From Cytophagaceae bacterium (lineage in GTDB: Bacteria > Bacteroidota > Bacteroidia > Flavobacteriales > Flavobacteriaceae), in the NCBI GenBank assembly GCA_002710685.1, contig PALD01000037.1, positions 186,001 through 250,000 of the forward strand: DNA of 64,000 bases, written 5' to 3'. Position 1 is the first letter of the stretch. Each line of letters opens with the position of its first letter. Positions 44,671 to 53,311 of the stretch are shown here, piece after piece. Under the pieces are notes generated by a model, which did no database searches, had not been told where the DNA came from, and saw only the letters and a list, made by a program, of their open reading frames with translations. The translations under genes and the position numbers were made by a program.

Positions 44671-47600
44671 CTATTCTATCACTTTGATCCATTGCCCTTT
44701 GTTGCGTGCAAAGTAGTTGTCGTCGTACATGGCCCCGGCTTGCGCACCGGGCAGGTAGTATGTCCCCAGGTAAGAAGCGTTGAGCTTTACGGTAAATGTT
44801 TGTGATGCTTTTGCCTCAAGGTCAAGGAAAAAATTTACCCTGTCGTCGCGGATATCTATATAATTTGCCTCACCGCTGGTGGTGGTGCCCAGGTTTGTAA
44901 AACTGGTGTTCACGATTTCCCATCCGCTGGGGAATATTTGGCTTAAAGCCAAATTATTAATCCGGTTTGCCGTGGTGTTTGTAAGCGTGATCTTTGCCGT
45001 GAAACTACTGCCTTGACGCAGGCTGGAGATATCCATGGGCTTGTCAGCCCCATCAATAAATTGTGTGGAAACCGCAAGTGCCCTGCTTGATGCCAGTTCT
45101 TCTCCCACGGGGAGCTTTCCTTTTTGGGTCACGGTCACAAACACTTTATTGTCCTGTTTGTTTTTAACGGTAATGGCCCTGGGCGTGTCATCAATCTTCA
45201 AGTTGCGCATGGCGATGGCCTGGGGGGTTTCTATATTGACTTCTTGTCCCTTGTGGGTGTATGTGACATGCATTGCCTTGCCGCCATTGACCTCTACCAT
45301 TTTAGCTAGAGAAAGCAAGGCATAGGCCGTTTCTTGTGTGCTCAGCCATTGATTTGATGATAAGGTCCTGGCCATGGATGCTGCAATGGGCATCATGTCC
45401 TCATCTTTGAGAATCACCATGGTTTCTAGTGCCATGGCCTGATTTCTAAAAACAGAACCATAGGTGTACCTGTCATTTTCAGAAGGTTTAAAATCTATGT
45501 TTGCTGATGCCGCAAGAGATTGTGCAACATCTTTTTTACCGGCAAGTGCATAAGCTGCCGCCAGGCGCCATTTTGCCTCGTTGCTCAAATTGCTCGATTC
45601 GCGTAAGCGGTTCATTGCGGCCAGTTCTGGTTGACCCGCAAGCGCCAGTGTGTACAGGCGATACGCTTGTGTATGGCTTGTGTTATAGGGTCTTGCCGTG
45701 TTGCGCCATTGTCTTGCCGTGCTTTTTTGATAGCGTAGCCAGTTGCTCAAGAGGGTCAGTGGCAAGGCATAGCCCTTTTGTTTTGCCTCAAGCATAAAAT
45801 GACCGGCATATGTTGTTCCCCATTCATCTGGCATACTTTGACCTGGCCAGTAGCTCAAGCCGCCTTCAGGGATTTGAAAGTCGCCAAGCCTTTGAATGGT
45901 TGCCTTGACGTTTTTCTCTATTTTTTGCTTTTCCTCAAAGGTTAAATCAAGGATGTCATCAAGATAGATTTGTGGAAATGCGCTGGAGGTGGTCTGCTCC
46001 ACACAACCGTATGGATATTCCAGTAGGTATTCCATCCTGGATGAAATGTCCATGGAAGGCAGCGTAGAAAACTCGATGGTCGCCTCATTTGTGCCCGCTA
46101 CGCCAAAGGGTGTATAATTCAACGTGAGTTCACCATTTTCTGCCAGTGTCTGACTGGTTTTCTTGATTGAAACGGGATTTGGGTTCTCTACATCCACTTC
46201 TATTTTAGAAGAAGCTGCTTCGCCATTGCCTTTTGCGTTAACGGTGATGGTTTGAAATTCAACTGTCTCCAGGACCTGGTATTCAAAATTCACGATTTGC
46301 TCACCGGGACCGTCAAAGGTTACTTGCTGCGTCGTTCTGCCCACGGGTTTCAATCCTTTAGAGGTTGTTACAGATACCTTTGCAGATTTCACCTTGTCCT
46401 CCATGGCAAAAACGGTTACGGGCAATGTGACGGTTTCCCCTGGGGACAGCTTTCGCGGAAGCGATGCCAGGACCATCAACGGTGTCCTGACCGGGGTTGT
46501 TTCTTCGGTTTTGCCATAAGCCCCTGTTGAATTGTTTCCTGCAATGACCATGGTACGTACAGACCCTATATAATTAGGCATTGAGATCTTGTGGGTCTGG
46601 CTTTCGCCGGAAGGCAGGCTGAAAGGACCCAGAAACTTCACGACGGGCCTAAAACGGTCTGCTTTTCTATTTTTTGCACCAGCAGTAACGTCACCGCCAC
46701 CTATGGCATAGATGTTATCCACCTGACCGCCATAGGCGCCAATGACATAGTCATATATATCATACGTTTTTACGCCCAGGGCTTCACGGGTGTAGAATGC
46801 CTCATGGATATCTGGGGTCGCAAAACGGGTAAGGTCCAGCAGGCCTTCATCAACCACGGCCAGCGTATAGGTCATGTGCTTACCGTCTTGCTCAGAAACC
46901 GTGACGTTGAAATCCTGCTCTGGTTTGAGGACCTTGGGCATTTTGATTTGTGGATGGAGGACCGTGGCGGGGTTTTCCACTTGCAGTGGAATAATGCCGT
47001 ACAACCTCATGGGCAGGTCGTTTTTTGTCTGTTCTAGCGGCTGTAGCAAGGAAATGTTGACATAGGCATTGGGCGCCATGATATCTGTGATTTTGATTTT
47101 TGCACTGGTTTCTTCCTTGTGCGTATCAATCCATTGCATATCCAGGACCTCGGTGCCGTTCTCAACACTTATGAGTGCCTTGCCCTCACTGCCCGAAGGA
47201 AATGTGACGATGGCTTCATCGCCTACTTGGTAGCTTTCTTTGTCAGCGGAGAAAACCAGCATTTTTGCATTTTCTGCGCCGGCATCTCCTGGGTTTTTCC
47301 ACCAGTTGCGGTAAAAGTATGCCGTTCTGCCCGTGGCATGACCCGATTTTTTGTCAATCACCCGGATGAGGTAGCGCCCGCCATCATCCTCGGGTATGTT
47401 AATGTCAAAATTGGATTTGCCATTACTTCCCGTGGTGAGGGTAAATACTTTAAAAGGCGTGTACACCGTGCTGTTCTCATAACGGGAGAGGTTGTCCCGG
47501 CTACGGTTCCACCACCAGCGCCACTCAATCCTGAAGATTTTGACCTCGAGCTCGCGATTTGCCGCAGGCCTGCCCTGTGTATCGACCGTGACGACGTCAA

Positions 47601-50196
47601 AATTTGTTTTTTCATCTGTATAGAAAGAGCCATATCGATGCGTTTCGGGAGATTTGAGACCCACAAAATGGTCATACGGCGCAAGTTTTTTTGTAAAAAC
47701 GTCCATGCTAAAATCCCCTCCGCCTTCATAGACTTTCGTCAAAAAGACCGCTTCCAGCATTCCTGGGGACTTGCCGTTCAGTTCTAGTTTTTTAGAAAAT
47801 GGGAGGCTTCCCTGCGCGTTGAGGTCTTTCTCGACAATGGGCAGCGTGATGCTTGAAAATGACCGTACGGGGTCTGTAAAATCATAGTCTTTAAAATCGT
47901 CAAAGGCATCCATAGAGTTTTGAAGCGTGGCTTCCATTTCAACTTTTAGGTTGCGGGCTGGCGCACCGTGTAACCACGTGCTATTAATGGTGCCGGCAAC
48001 TGGTTTTGTGGCATCTAGGATTTTGTCCTTAAAATCAAGGTTTATTTTTAAGCGGTTGGGTTTTACCGTGGCAACCTTTAATGTTTTGGTAAACTGGGCA
48101 CCGCCCAGGCTTACCGTTGCGCGCCAGTTGCCTGTGGGGTCAGAATCGTTAGTGGCGATGGGAAAATGGAAGAAATTGTTTGTGGCATCTGCTAGGTTTG
48201 CAACTTTGCGTTCTACCAGTTTGCCGCGGGCATCATTGACCTCCAGTTTTAAGGGGTGGTCCGCTGGCAACGGGTTGGTCTCGTCATTGAGCGCAAAGGT
48301 GAGGTGGATGGTATCGCCCGGGCGGTGCACGCCACGCTCTGTGTACAAAAACCCTTTAAGGCCACGCTGCAGTTCTTTACCCGAAACGTCAAACTTGCTC
48401 AACGAGAGGGCATTGCCATCCCCTAGTTTCGCGTAAGCGTAATCATTTCTTTTTTGTGCTACGGCAAAAGCCACTTTCTTATTGCTGTCATACAGGCCTA
48501 TGCCGTTTGCATCTGTGGTGGTTGTCTGTATGAGCTGTTGCTGGTAATTGTACAGGCGTATTTTTGTGAAGGGTTCTGGCTGTGCGGTGATGAGGTTTGT
48601 GGTGGCAAAATGATAGCTCCTGTTGTCTCCTTCTTTTACAATCAGTCCCAGGTCAGAGCCCATGACGTTAGTTGTTGCAATCCTGTCTTCATTATAATAG
48701 GCCGGGTGACAGGGGTTGTCGCGCTGGTTCCAGTTATAGTTGTAATTACGCCACTGGTAGATTTCATTGTCCCAGTATTGTTCTTCTAGGGCATCTTCCT
48801 CAATTGCGGTGAGGCTTGTCTCATCATATTGTTCTTCTTCATCGTCCGCAACGGTACCATCGCACATATAAGTGCTGTATTCTTTTTTAAAGCTTAGTTC
48901 TACACGATATATTGCGCCGGGCTGTACCTTGAATATTTCTGAGAGGTCAAGCGCATGTGCTCGCCAGGCACTATTGTCAACCACGCCATCATCTTTGAGG
49001 GGGATGGTCTTTTTTGCAATGCGGCGTCCCACTTCTCGTATATAATAGTCGCTTGATGTATTGAGGTTGTTGTCCTGTAAAAACTGCAGCACATTATCAG
49101 CATATACCTGTATCACGCGCACATCTACCGTGCTGAGGTTCACGGTCTCAAAATATAAGGGAGTGTCCTTAGCATCTGGCAGGATGACGCCCTGCGATAT
49201 CAACCGTATTTGTGGCTTGAGCTGGTCAAAGGAGAGTTGCTCAGAGAATGTTTTTTTAAGTCCGTAGCCAAATGTATTCTTCAACCCCTCAAAAACACTT
49301 ACGGTTTTATTGCCCGTAATGCGTGTGGATGGGTAGACGCGCAGGACGTTGCCATCTGGTTCAAAGCGCAGGTCAGTTTGCCCATCTATGGTGACAAGGC
49401 CGTTAAAGTCCTGGTCTTCCTTGACGGGGTCTGAGAAGTTTATGGTAAGTACAGATTGTGGTTCCATACGGGTCTTGACATCAACAATGGTAAAAGTGTT
49501 CCTTCCGGGGATTTGTATTTCACGCTCACCCTCGTTTTCTGAATCTATGGAACTGCCATCCCATTGTACGGTGATTTTTGAGTCATCTACCTTGCGGGCA
49601 ATGCTGTCTATTTTAAAGGTGAAGAATTTTGCGTTTTCATCTACCTGAGGCCAGTTGATGTTCAGGGGTTTGTCCTCTTGCGATGCGTTGAGGAGTTCTT
49701 TGGCTGTAGCCAAATCAATATAATCTGCACTTTCCAGACTACCATCAAGATATTGCCACTCCTTGCCGTAAGATTGCAGGTTGCCCAGGGTCACCTTGAA
49801 GTTTGGGGCGATGGTCTTGAACCCAAAGGTGTACGTCCTAAAATCCTTTTCAAGGCCCTCATAGAGCCGGTGAAGCATGAGCGTTATGGTATACTCGGTG
49901 TCTGGTTTAAGGTTCTTCTCAGGTTGAAAGACCAGTGTCCTGCCATTTTCGATTATCAGTTTCCCCGGGGTTTTGGGGCTTATTTTAAGATAATCTGCCG
50001 GGAGCTCCTGGTCCAGTTCAAATTTCTCTATGTTTTTTGCCAACCCTATCCTTATGGGCGTGGTGATGGACTGTGTACCATAGGTAGTATAGGAGATATA
50101 ATCCCTGAACTTGAATATATTGTCTGTCTGTTTCTTTTTAGAACATGAGGATACAGCTAGCGCAAAGACCAGGAAGGAGATTAAAATTTTCTTCAT
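44671..50196 (-). CDS. Bacterial alpha-2-macroglobulin (thioester lipoprotein)
   Basis: A very large periplasmic lipoprotein (1841 residues) that traps proteases. The signal ends in a lipobox (FALAVSSC). Many beta MG domains follow. The thioester motif GCVEQ is at Cys1398, inside YPYGCVEQTTSSAFPQ, so the trap should be active, unlike thioester-free YfaS-type paralogues. The late part is the alpha/alpha toroid and a receptor-binding-like domain. It is fused by operon structure to pbpC (TAG then GTG), the known defence-and-repair pair. Five dispersed palindromes lie inside it. Confidence 0.94.
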   Translation of the reverse strand: MKKILISFLVFALAVSSCSKKKQTDNIFKFRDYISYTTYGTQSITTPIRIGLAKNIEKFELDQELPADYLKISPKTPGKLIIENGRTLVFQPEKNLKPDTEYTITLMLHRLYEGLEKDFRTYTFGFKTIAPNFKVTLGNLQSYGKEWQYLDGSLESADYIDLATAKELLNASQEDKPLNINWPQVDENAKFFTFKIDSIARKVDDSKITVQWDGSSIDSENEGEREIQIPGRNTFTIVDVKTRMEPQSVLTINFSDPVKEDQDFNGLVTIDGQTDLRFEPDGNVLRVYPSTRITGNKTVSVFEGLKNTFGYGLKKTFSEQLSFDQLKPQIRLISQGVILPDAKDTPLYFETVNLSTVDVRVIQVYADNVLQFLQDNNLNTSSDYYIREVGRRIAKKTIPLKDDGVVDNSAWRAHALDLSEIFKVQPGAIYRVELSFKKEYSTYMCDGTVADDEEEQYDETSLTAIEEDALEEQYWDNEIYQWRNYNYNWNQRDNPCHPAYYNEDRIATTNVMGSDLGLIVKEGDNRSYHFATTNLITAQPEPFTKIRLYNYQQQLIQTTTTDANGIGLYDSNKKVAFAVAQKRNDYAYAKLGDGNALSLSKFDVSGKELQRGLKGFLYTERGVHRPGDTIHLTFALNDETNPLPADHPLKLEVNDARGKLVERKVANLADATNNFFHFPIATNDSDPTGNWRATVSLGGAQFTKTLKVATVKPNRLKINLDFKDKILDATKPVAGTINSTWLHGAPARNLKVEMEATLQNSMDAFDDFKDYDFTDPVRSFSSITLPIVEKDLNAQGSLPFSKKLELNGKSPGMLEAVFLTKVYEGGGDFSMDVFTKKLAPYDHFVGLKSPETHRYGSFYTDEKTNFDVVTVDTQGRPAANRELEVKIFRIEWRWWWNRSRDNLSRYENSTVYTPFKVFTLTTGSNGKSNFDINIPEDDGGRYLIRVIDKKSGHATGRTAYFYRNWWKNPGDAGAENAKMLVFSADKESYQVGDEAIVTFPSGSEGKALISVENGTEVLDMQWIDTHKEETSAKIKITDIMAPNAYVNISLLQPLEQTKNDLPMRLYGIIPLQVENPATVLHPQIKMPKVLKPEQDFNVTVSEQDGKHMTYTLAVVDEGLLDLTRFATPDIHEAFYTREALGVKTYDIYDYVIGAYGGQVDNIYAIGGGDVTAGAKNRKADRFRPVVKFLGPFSLPSGESQTHKISMPNYIGSVRTMVIAGNNSTGAYGKTEETTPVRTPLMVLASLPRKLSPGETVTLPVTVFAMEDKVKSAKVSVTTSKGLKPVGRTTQQVTFDGPGEQIVNFEYQVLETVEFQTITVNAKGNGEAASSKIEVDVENPNPVSIKKTSQTLAENGELTLNYTPFGVAGTNEATIEFSTLPSMDISSRMEYLLEYPYGCVEQTTSSAFPQIYLDDILDLTFEEKQKIEKNVKATIQRLGDFQIPEGGLSYWPGQSMPDEWGTTYAGHFMLEAKQKGYALPLTLLSNWLRYQKSTARQWRNTARPYNTSHTQAYRLYTLALAGQPELAAMNRLRESSNLSNEAKWRLAAAYALAGKKDVAQSLAASANIDFKPSENDRYTYGSVFRNQAMALETMVILKDEDMMPIAASMARTLSSNQWLSTQETAYALLSLAKMVEVNGGKAMHVTYTHKGQEVNIETPQAIAMRNLKIDDTPRAITVKNKQDNKVFVTVTQKGKLPVGEELASSRALAVSTQFIDGADKPMDISSLRQGSSFTAKITLTNTTANRINNLALSQIFPSGWEIVNTSFTNLGTTTSGEANYIDIRDDRVNFFLDLEAKASQTFTVKLNASYLGTYYLPGAQAGAMYDDNYFARNKGQWIKVIE
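44937..44953. repeat. Dispersed palindrome in the alpha-2-macroglobulin gene, TTTGGC class
   Basis: TTTGGCTTAAAGCCAAA, identical to the copies at 54866-54882 and 62200-62216 although it is coding here (LALSQI). Confidence 0.75.
46449..46463. repeat. Dispersed palindrome in the alpha-2-macroglobulin gene, TTTCGC class
   Basis: GCTTTCGCGGAAGCG, identical to 321-335. It codes LPRKLS. Others in the gene are at 45597-45610, 46599-46615 and 48426-48440. Confidence 0.7.
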
Positions 50197-50274
50197 CTTA
50201 ATAAAAACTGAGTGGGAGGGGATTAAAGCTTAAAACGCGAATTAAATTACAAATCTTGGAGGAATAAACGAGCT

Positions 50275-50580
50275 TTAAATTTGACCAAATTCGTATTCCC
50301 TTTCCACCAGGCAAATGCGTACCTTATAATACCTGTACCATTGTTCCTTGCCCAGCTGTTGCGCCATGGCATGTTCAGTATGCTGTTTCCAGGCCTTGAT
50401 GCCCTGCAGGTCCCGCCAGTAGGAAATCGTGATGCCCATCCCGCTACGGGCATGTTCCATGCCCATGTAGCCCGGCTGTTGCTGGGCAAGTTTTTCCATT
50501 CTTGCGGCCATGTCACCATACCCGGTAACATTATCTGTTTGCAAGCTGGTAAAGATAACCGCATAATATGGTTTATTCAT
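50275..50580 (-). CDS. Antibiotic biosynthesis monooxygenase (ABM)-domain protein
   Basis: A 101-residue dimeric alpha/beta protein of the ABM/YgiN type. Typical strands are YYAVIFTSLQT and GYMGMEHARSGMGITISYW, and the helix is YGDMAARMEKLAQQQ. Members include quinol monooxygenases and haem-degrading enzymes, but many are unassigned. Its start overlaps the end of the peptidase gene upstream by 8 bases. Confidence 0.8.
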   Translation of the reverse strand: MNKPYYAVIFTSLQTDNVTGYGDMAARMEKLAQQQPGYMGMEHARSGMGITISYWRDLQGIKAWKQHTEHAMAQQLGKEQWYRYYKVRICLVEREYEFGQI

Positions 50581-51646
50581 TTTCTTTATAAATACCTAAC
50601 GTTAATTTGCCCTGTGCATCCATGTGCGCCCTATACATTCCCTCTGTATTGAATTCCATGGAGACGTTGCCATCATGGTCCATGGAGACCACGCCACCGG
50701 TACCGCCCATTTTTGTGAGCTTTTCCTGGATAACATTATGTGTGGCTTGCGCCAAAGTCTTCCCGGCATATTCCATCTGGGCCGAAATGTCATGGGCGAC
50801 CTGCCCCCTTATGAAGTATTCTCCCCATCCTGTTGAAGAAACGCCGCAGGTCGCATTGTTGGCATACGTGCCAGAACCTATGATGGGGGAGTCACCTATC
50901 CTGTTCCATCGCTTGTTGGTCATTCCTCCCGTTGAGGTGCCCGCGGCGAGGTTGCCATTTTTATCAAGGGCAACACAGCCCACGGTGCCAAATTTTTGAT
51001 CCTTGATGTACGGGTCCACAAATGCCGTCCCACCGTCCGGGTCCAGTTCGGTCTTTTCCTGTTCCAGGATGCGCTGCAGTGACCGGTACCTTTTTTTAGT
51101 ATAGAAATATGATGGGTCAACAATCTCCAGTCCCTGTCTTGTGGCAAAATCTTCTGCACCCTTGCCACTTAGCATGACATGTTCAGAGTTTACCATCACT
51201 TCATAGGCAAGGTCTATGGGGTTTTTGACGGTGGTCACCCCGGCAATGGCACCGGCATTGAGGGTGGCTCCATCCATGATTGAAGCATCCAGTTCGTTTT
51301 TGCCCTCATGGGTAAAAACCGCCCCCTTGCCCGAATTGAACAAGGGGGAATCTTCCATGACATTAATGGTCTTTCTCACCGCGTCAAGGCTTGAACCTCC
51401 ATTTGCCAAGATCTCATGACCGGTTTTTATAGCTTTTGTAAGTACTTCCTTATAAGCTGCCTCAAGTGAATCTGTCATGTTCTTTTTAAGTATAGTCCCC
51501 GCCCCGCCATGAATCACGATCCCAAAGGTGGGCCCACCTGTACTGCTGTACTCCTTTTGAGTGGGTTCTTCGGTTGTATCGGTTTGTTTTTTGGCGCAAG
51601 CCAAGCAAAAAAATAGGACCAGGTAGATAAATATGGGTTTTGTCAT
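50573..51646 (-). CDS. iaaA: Isoaspartyl peptidase/L-asparaginase (Ntn hydrolase), lipoprotein
   Basis: Autocleaving Ntn hydrolase that removes isoaspartyl residues or hydrolyses asparagine. The signal peptide has a lipobox-like LACAKK, so it is probably exported, as in flavobacterial glycosylasparaginases. The first half begins GIVIHGGAGTILKK. Autoprocessing should occur before the Thr in FGTVGCVALDKNGNLAAGTS, followed by GDSPIIGSGTYA and GTGGVVSMD. The full length of 357 is normal. It could equally be called beta-aspartyl-peptidase. Confidence 0.92.
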   Translation of the reverse strand: MTKPIFIYLVLFFCLACAKKQTDTTEEPTQKEYSSTGGPTFGIVIHGGAGTILKKNMTDSLEAAYKEVLTKAIKTGHEILANGGSSLDAVRKTINVMEDSPLFNSGKGAVFTHEGKNELDASIMDGATLNAGAIAGVTTVKNPIDLAYEVMVNSEHVMLSGKGAEDFATRQGLEIVDPSYFYTKKRYRSLQRILEQEKTELDPDGGTAFVDPYIKDQKFGTVGCVALDKNGNLAAGTSTGGMTNKRWNRIGDSPIIGSGTYANNATCGVSSTGWGEYFIRGQVAHDISAQMEYAGKTLAQATHNVIQEKLTKMGGTGGVVSMDHDGNVSMEFNTEGMYRAHMDAQGKLTLGIYKENE

Positions 51647-51993
51647 GGAAGCATGTGTTGTTTGAACATGAAAAATAGTGAATGTCTTTTAAAGAGCTAT
51701 TCAGGACTATTCAAAATATGATACTCGATAAAGTGTAGGTTGAAAAGATAGCGGTGTTTAATTGTACGATAAAAATCAAATTTAATTCGATGAAATACCC
51801 AATTTGAATCTGAAATTTATATTTACTCAAATTAAAATGCTTAAAAAACATCGATGAAATGCAAAAAAAAGAGCTATAAATGTTAAAGTTTAATCTTAAA
51901 TCGATGAAATACACAAAAATTACGTTCAAGTGCTTGCACAGATAAATTATTCTATTCATATTTGCCCTGTACATAACTCATAAACCCCAAATT
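51647..51993. other. 347-base AT-rich gap with three short repeats
   Basis: No convincing gene. TCGATGAAATAC or TCGATGAAATGC occurs at 51787-51798, 51851-51862 and 51901-51912, 64 and 50 bases apart. A promoter candidate for the CAP gene follows. Confidence 0.6.
51934..51964 (+). promoter_or_regulatory. Candidate promoter of the CAP lipoprotein gene
   Basis: TTG (51934-51936), 20 bases, CATATTTG (51957-51964). One base off TAnnTTTG. It lies 30 bases before the ATG. Confidence 0.45.
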
Positions 51994-52497
51994 ATGAAAC
52001 TGATTATTACTAGGGCCTTTTTGGCCATGACCTTCCTTTGCCTATTCGCAAGCTGCTCTACAGATGAGCTTGAAGTGACCCCAACCGAAAAAGAAAGTGT
52101 TGAAATTTCCGCAGACCTTGTGGTGGAAAATGACTTTGCACAAGAAGTGCTTGCAGAAATCAATACATACAGGTCTTCCATAGGGCTTAACTCGCTAGCT
52201 ATGAACAATGACCCTAAAGTACAGGCCCTTAACCATACAAAATATATGGCTTCACTTAATAAAATAAGCCATGACAATTTCTTTCAACGTTCTGATTACC
52301 TTAAATCAAAAGGTGCGGTCAAGGTAAGTGAAAATGTGGCATTTGGCTACTATACTGCCCAAGAGGTGGTGCAGGCATGGCTTAAGAGCCCAGGGCACAA
52401 AGCTGCCATAGAAGGTGATTTTACCCATACCGGGATATCAGTTGTTGAGAATGACCGCGGTGTTCCCTATTTTACCCAGATATTCGTGAAGAAATAA
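51994..52497 (+). CDS. CAP/SCP-domain lipoprotein
   Basis: An exported 167-residue lipoprotein (lipobox LFASC). Its CAP domain has NTYRSSIGLNSLAMN, NHTKYMASLNKISHDNF, SENVAFGYYTAQEVVQAWLKSPGHKAAI and FTHTGISVVEN, the typical His/Glu set of the CAP cleft (His in ISHDN, Glu in SENVA, His in SPGHK). Bacterial members are of unknown role, possibly lipid- or wall-binding. It stands alone with its own promoter, repeats upstream and a strong terminator. Confidence 0.9.
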   Translation: MKLIITRAFLAMTFLCLFASCSTDELEVTPTEKESVEISADLVVENDFAQEVLAEINTYRSSIGLNSLAMNNDPKVQALNHTKYMASLNKISHDNFFQRSDYLKSKGAVKVSENVAFGYYTAQEVVQAWLKSPGHKAAIEGDFTHTGISVVENDRGVPYFTQIFVKK

Positions 52498-52584
52498 AAA
52501 TACTTTTTGTTAACCCTCATTTCCTGAAACCCAACGATTTCAAAGAGCTCAGTTTTTACAATTGAGGTTATGAGAGTTACATTT

Positions 52585-52614
52585 AAACAGCAGGCGGGGG
52601 CCTGCTGTTTTTCT
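52585..52614 (+). terminator. Intrinsic terminator after the CAP gene
   Basis: AAACAGCAGGC, loop GGGG, GCCTGCTGTTT, then TTCTTTT. Eleven perfect pairs. Confidence 0.9.
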
Positions 52615-52668
52615 TTTGGGCTTTTTTTGGCCAAAGCTATATTGTAACTTTACCAGAAAGAAAACACC

Positions 52669-53202
52669 ATGGCAATTGCAAGACCCTTCAACCTCAATAC
52701 CTGGCTTGATGAAAACCGCGACAAGCTAAAACCTCCAGTAGGTAACAAGAACCTGTATAAAGACGCTGACGATTATATCGTGATGGTCGTTGCCGGGCCC
52801 AATGCCCGTAAGGACTATCATTATAATGAGACCGAAGAACTTTTTTATCAGCTGGAGGGCGAGATAGAAGTCCATGTACAGGATGAGGGTGAGAAGAAAA
52901 CGATGAAACTGGGCCCTGGAGATATGTACCTGCACCCGGCAAAGGTGCCGCATTCTCCCGTGAGAAAGGAAAATTCAATAGGGCTTGTGGTTGAGCGCAA
53001 GCGTGCAGACCTAGGTGCAAAAGACGGTTTACTGTGGTTTTGCGACAACTGCAACCATAAATTATATGAGGTATATTTTCCGCTAGAGGATATTGAACAG
53101 GACTTCCTGAAGCATTTTGAACATTTTTATGGCAGCGAGGAGTTAAGGACCTGCGATAACTGTGGTACCGTGATGGAAGCCGATGAGCGTTTTGTGGGTT
53201 AA
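52669..53202 (+). CDS. nbaC: 3-hydroxyanthranilate 3,4-dioxygenase
   Basis: Iron cupin that opens 3-hydroxyanthranilate to 2-amino-3-carboxymuconate semialdehyde in tryptophan (kynurenine) breakdown or quinolinate synthesis. The 177 residues carry RKDYHYNETEELFYQLEGE (iron His and Glu), HPAKVPHSPVR, and a rubredoxin-like second iron site with Cys in FCDNCNH and TCDNCG, a mark of bacterial enzymes. It is followed by an ALDH after its own terminator. Other kynurenine genes are not in the window. Confidence 0.95.
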   Translation: MAIARPFNLNTWLDENRDKLKPPVGNKNLYKDADDYIVMVVAGPNARKDYHYNETEELFYQLEGEIEVHVQDEGEKKTMKLGPGDMYLHPAKVPHSPVRKENSIGLVVERKRADLGAKDGLLWFCDNCNHKLYEVYFPLEDIEQDFLKHFEHFYGSEELRTCDNCGTVMEADERFVG

Positions 53203-53232
53203 ACCCAAATGCAAAATAATATTGATAATACT

Positions 53233-53267
53233 AAAGCCGAAGCATGAAAAAAGCATCGGCTTTTTTT
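53233..53267 (+). terminator. Intrinsic terminator after nbaC
   Basis: AAAGCCGA ... TCGGCTTT with an inner GC/GC extension, followed by TTTTT. Confidence 0.75.
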
Positions 53268-53311
53268 ATATTCGTGAGCAAACGATACAATTTTTATAAA
53301 TATCATAAATT

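Noticed and set aside
51787..51912. CRISPR array seed in the gap upstream of the CAP gene
   Set aside because: Only three 12-base repeats with uneven spacing and no cas genes.
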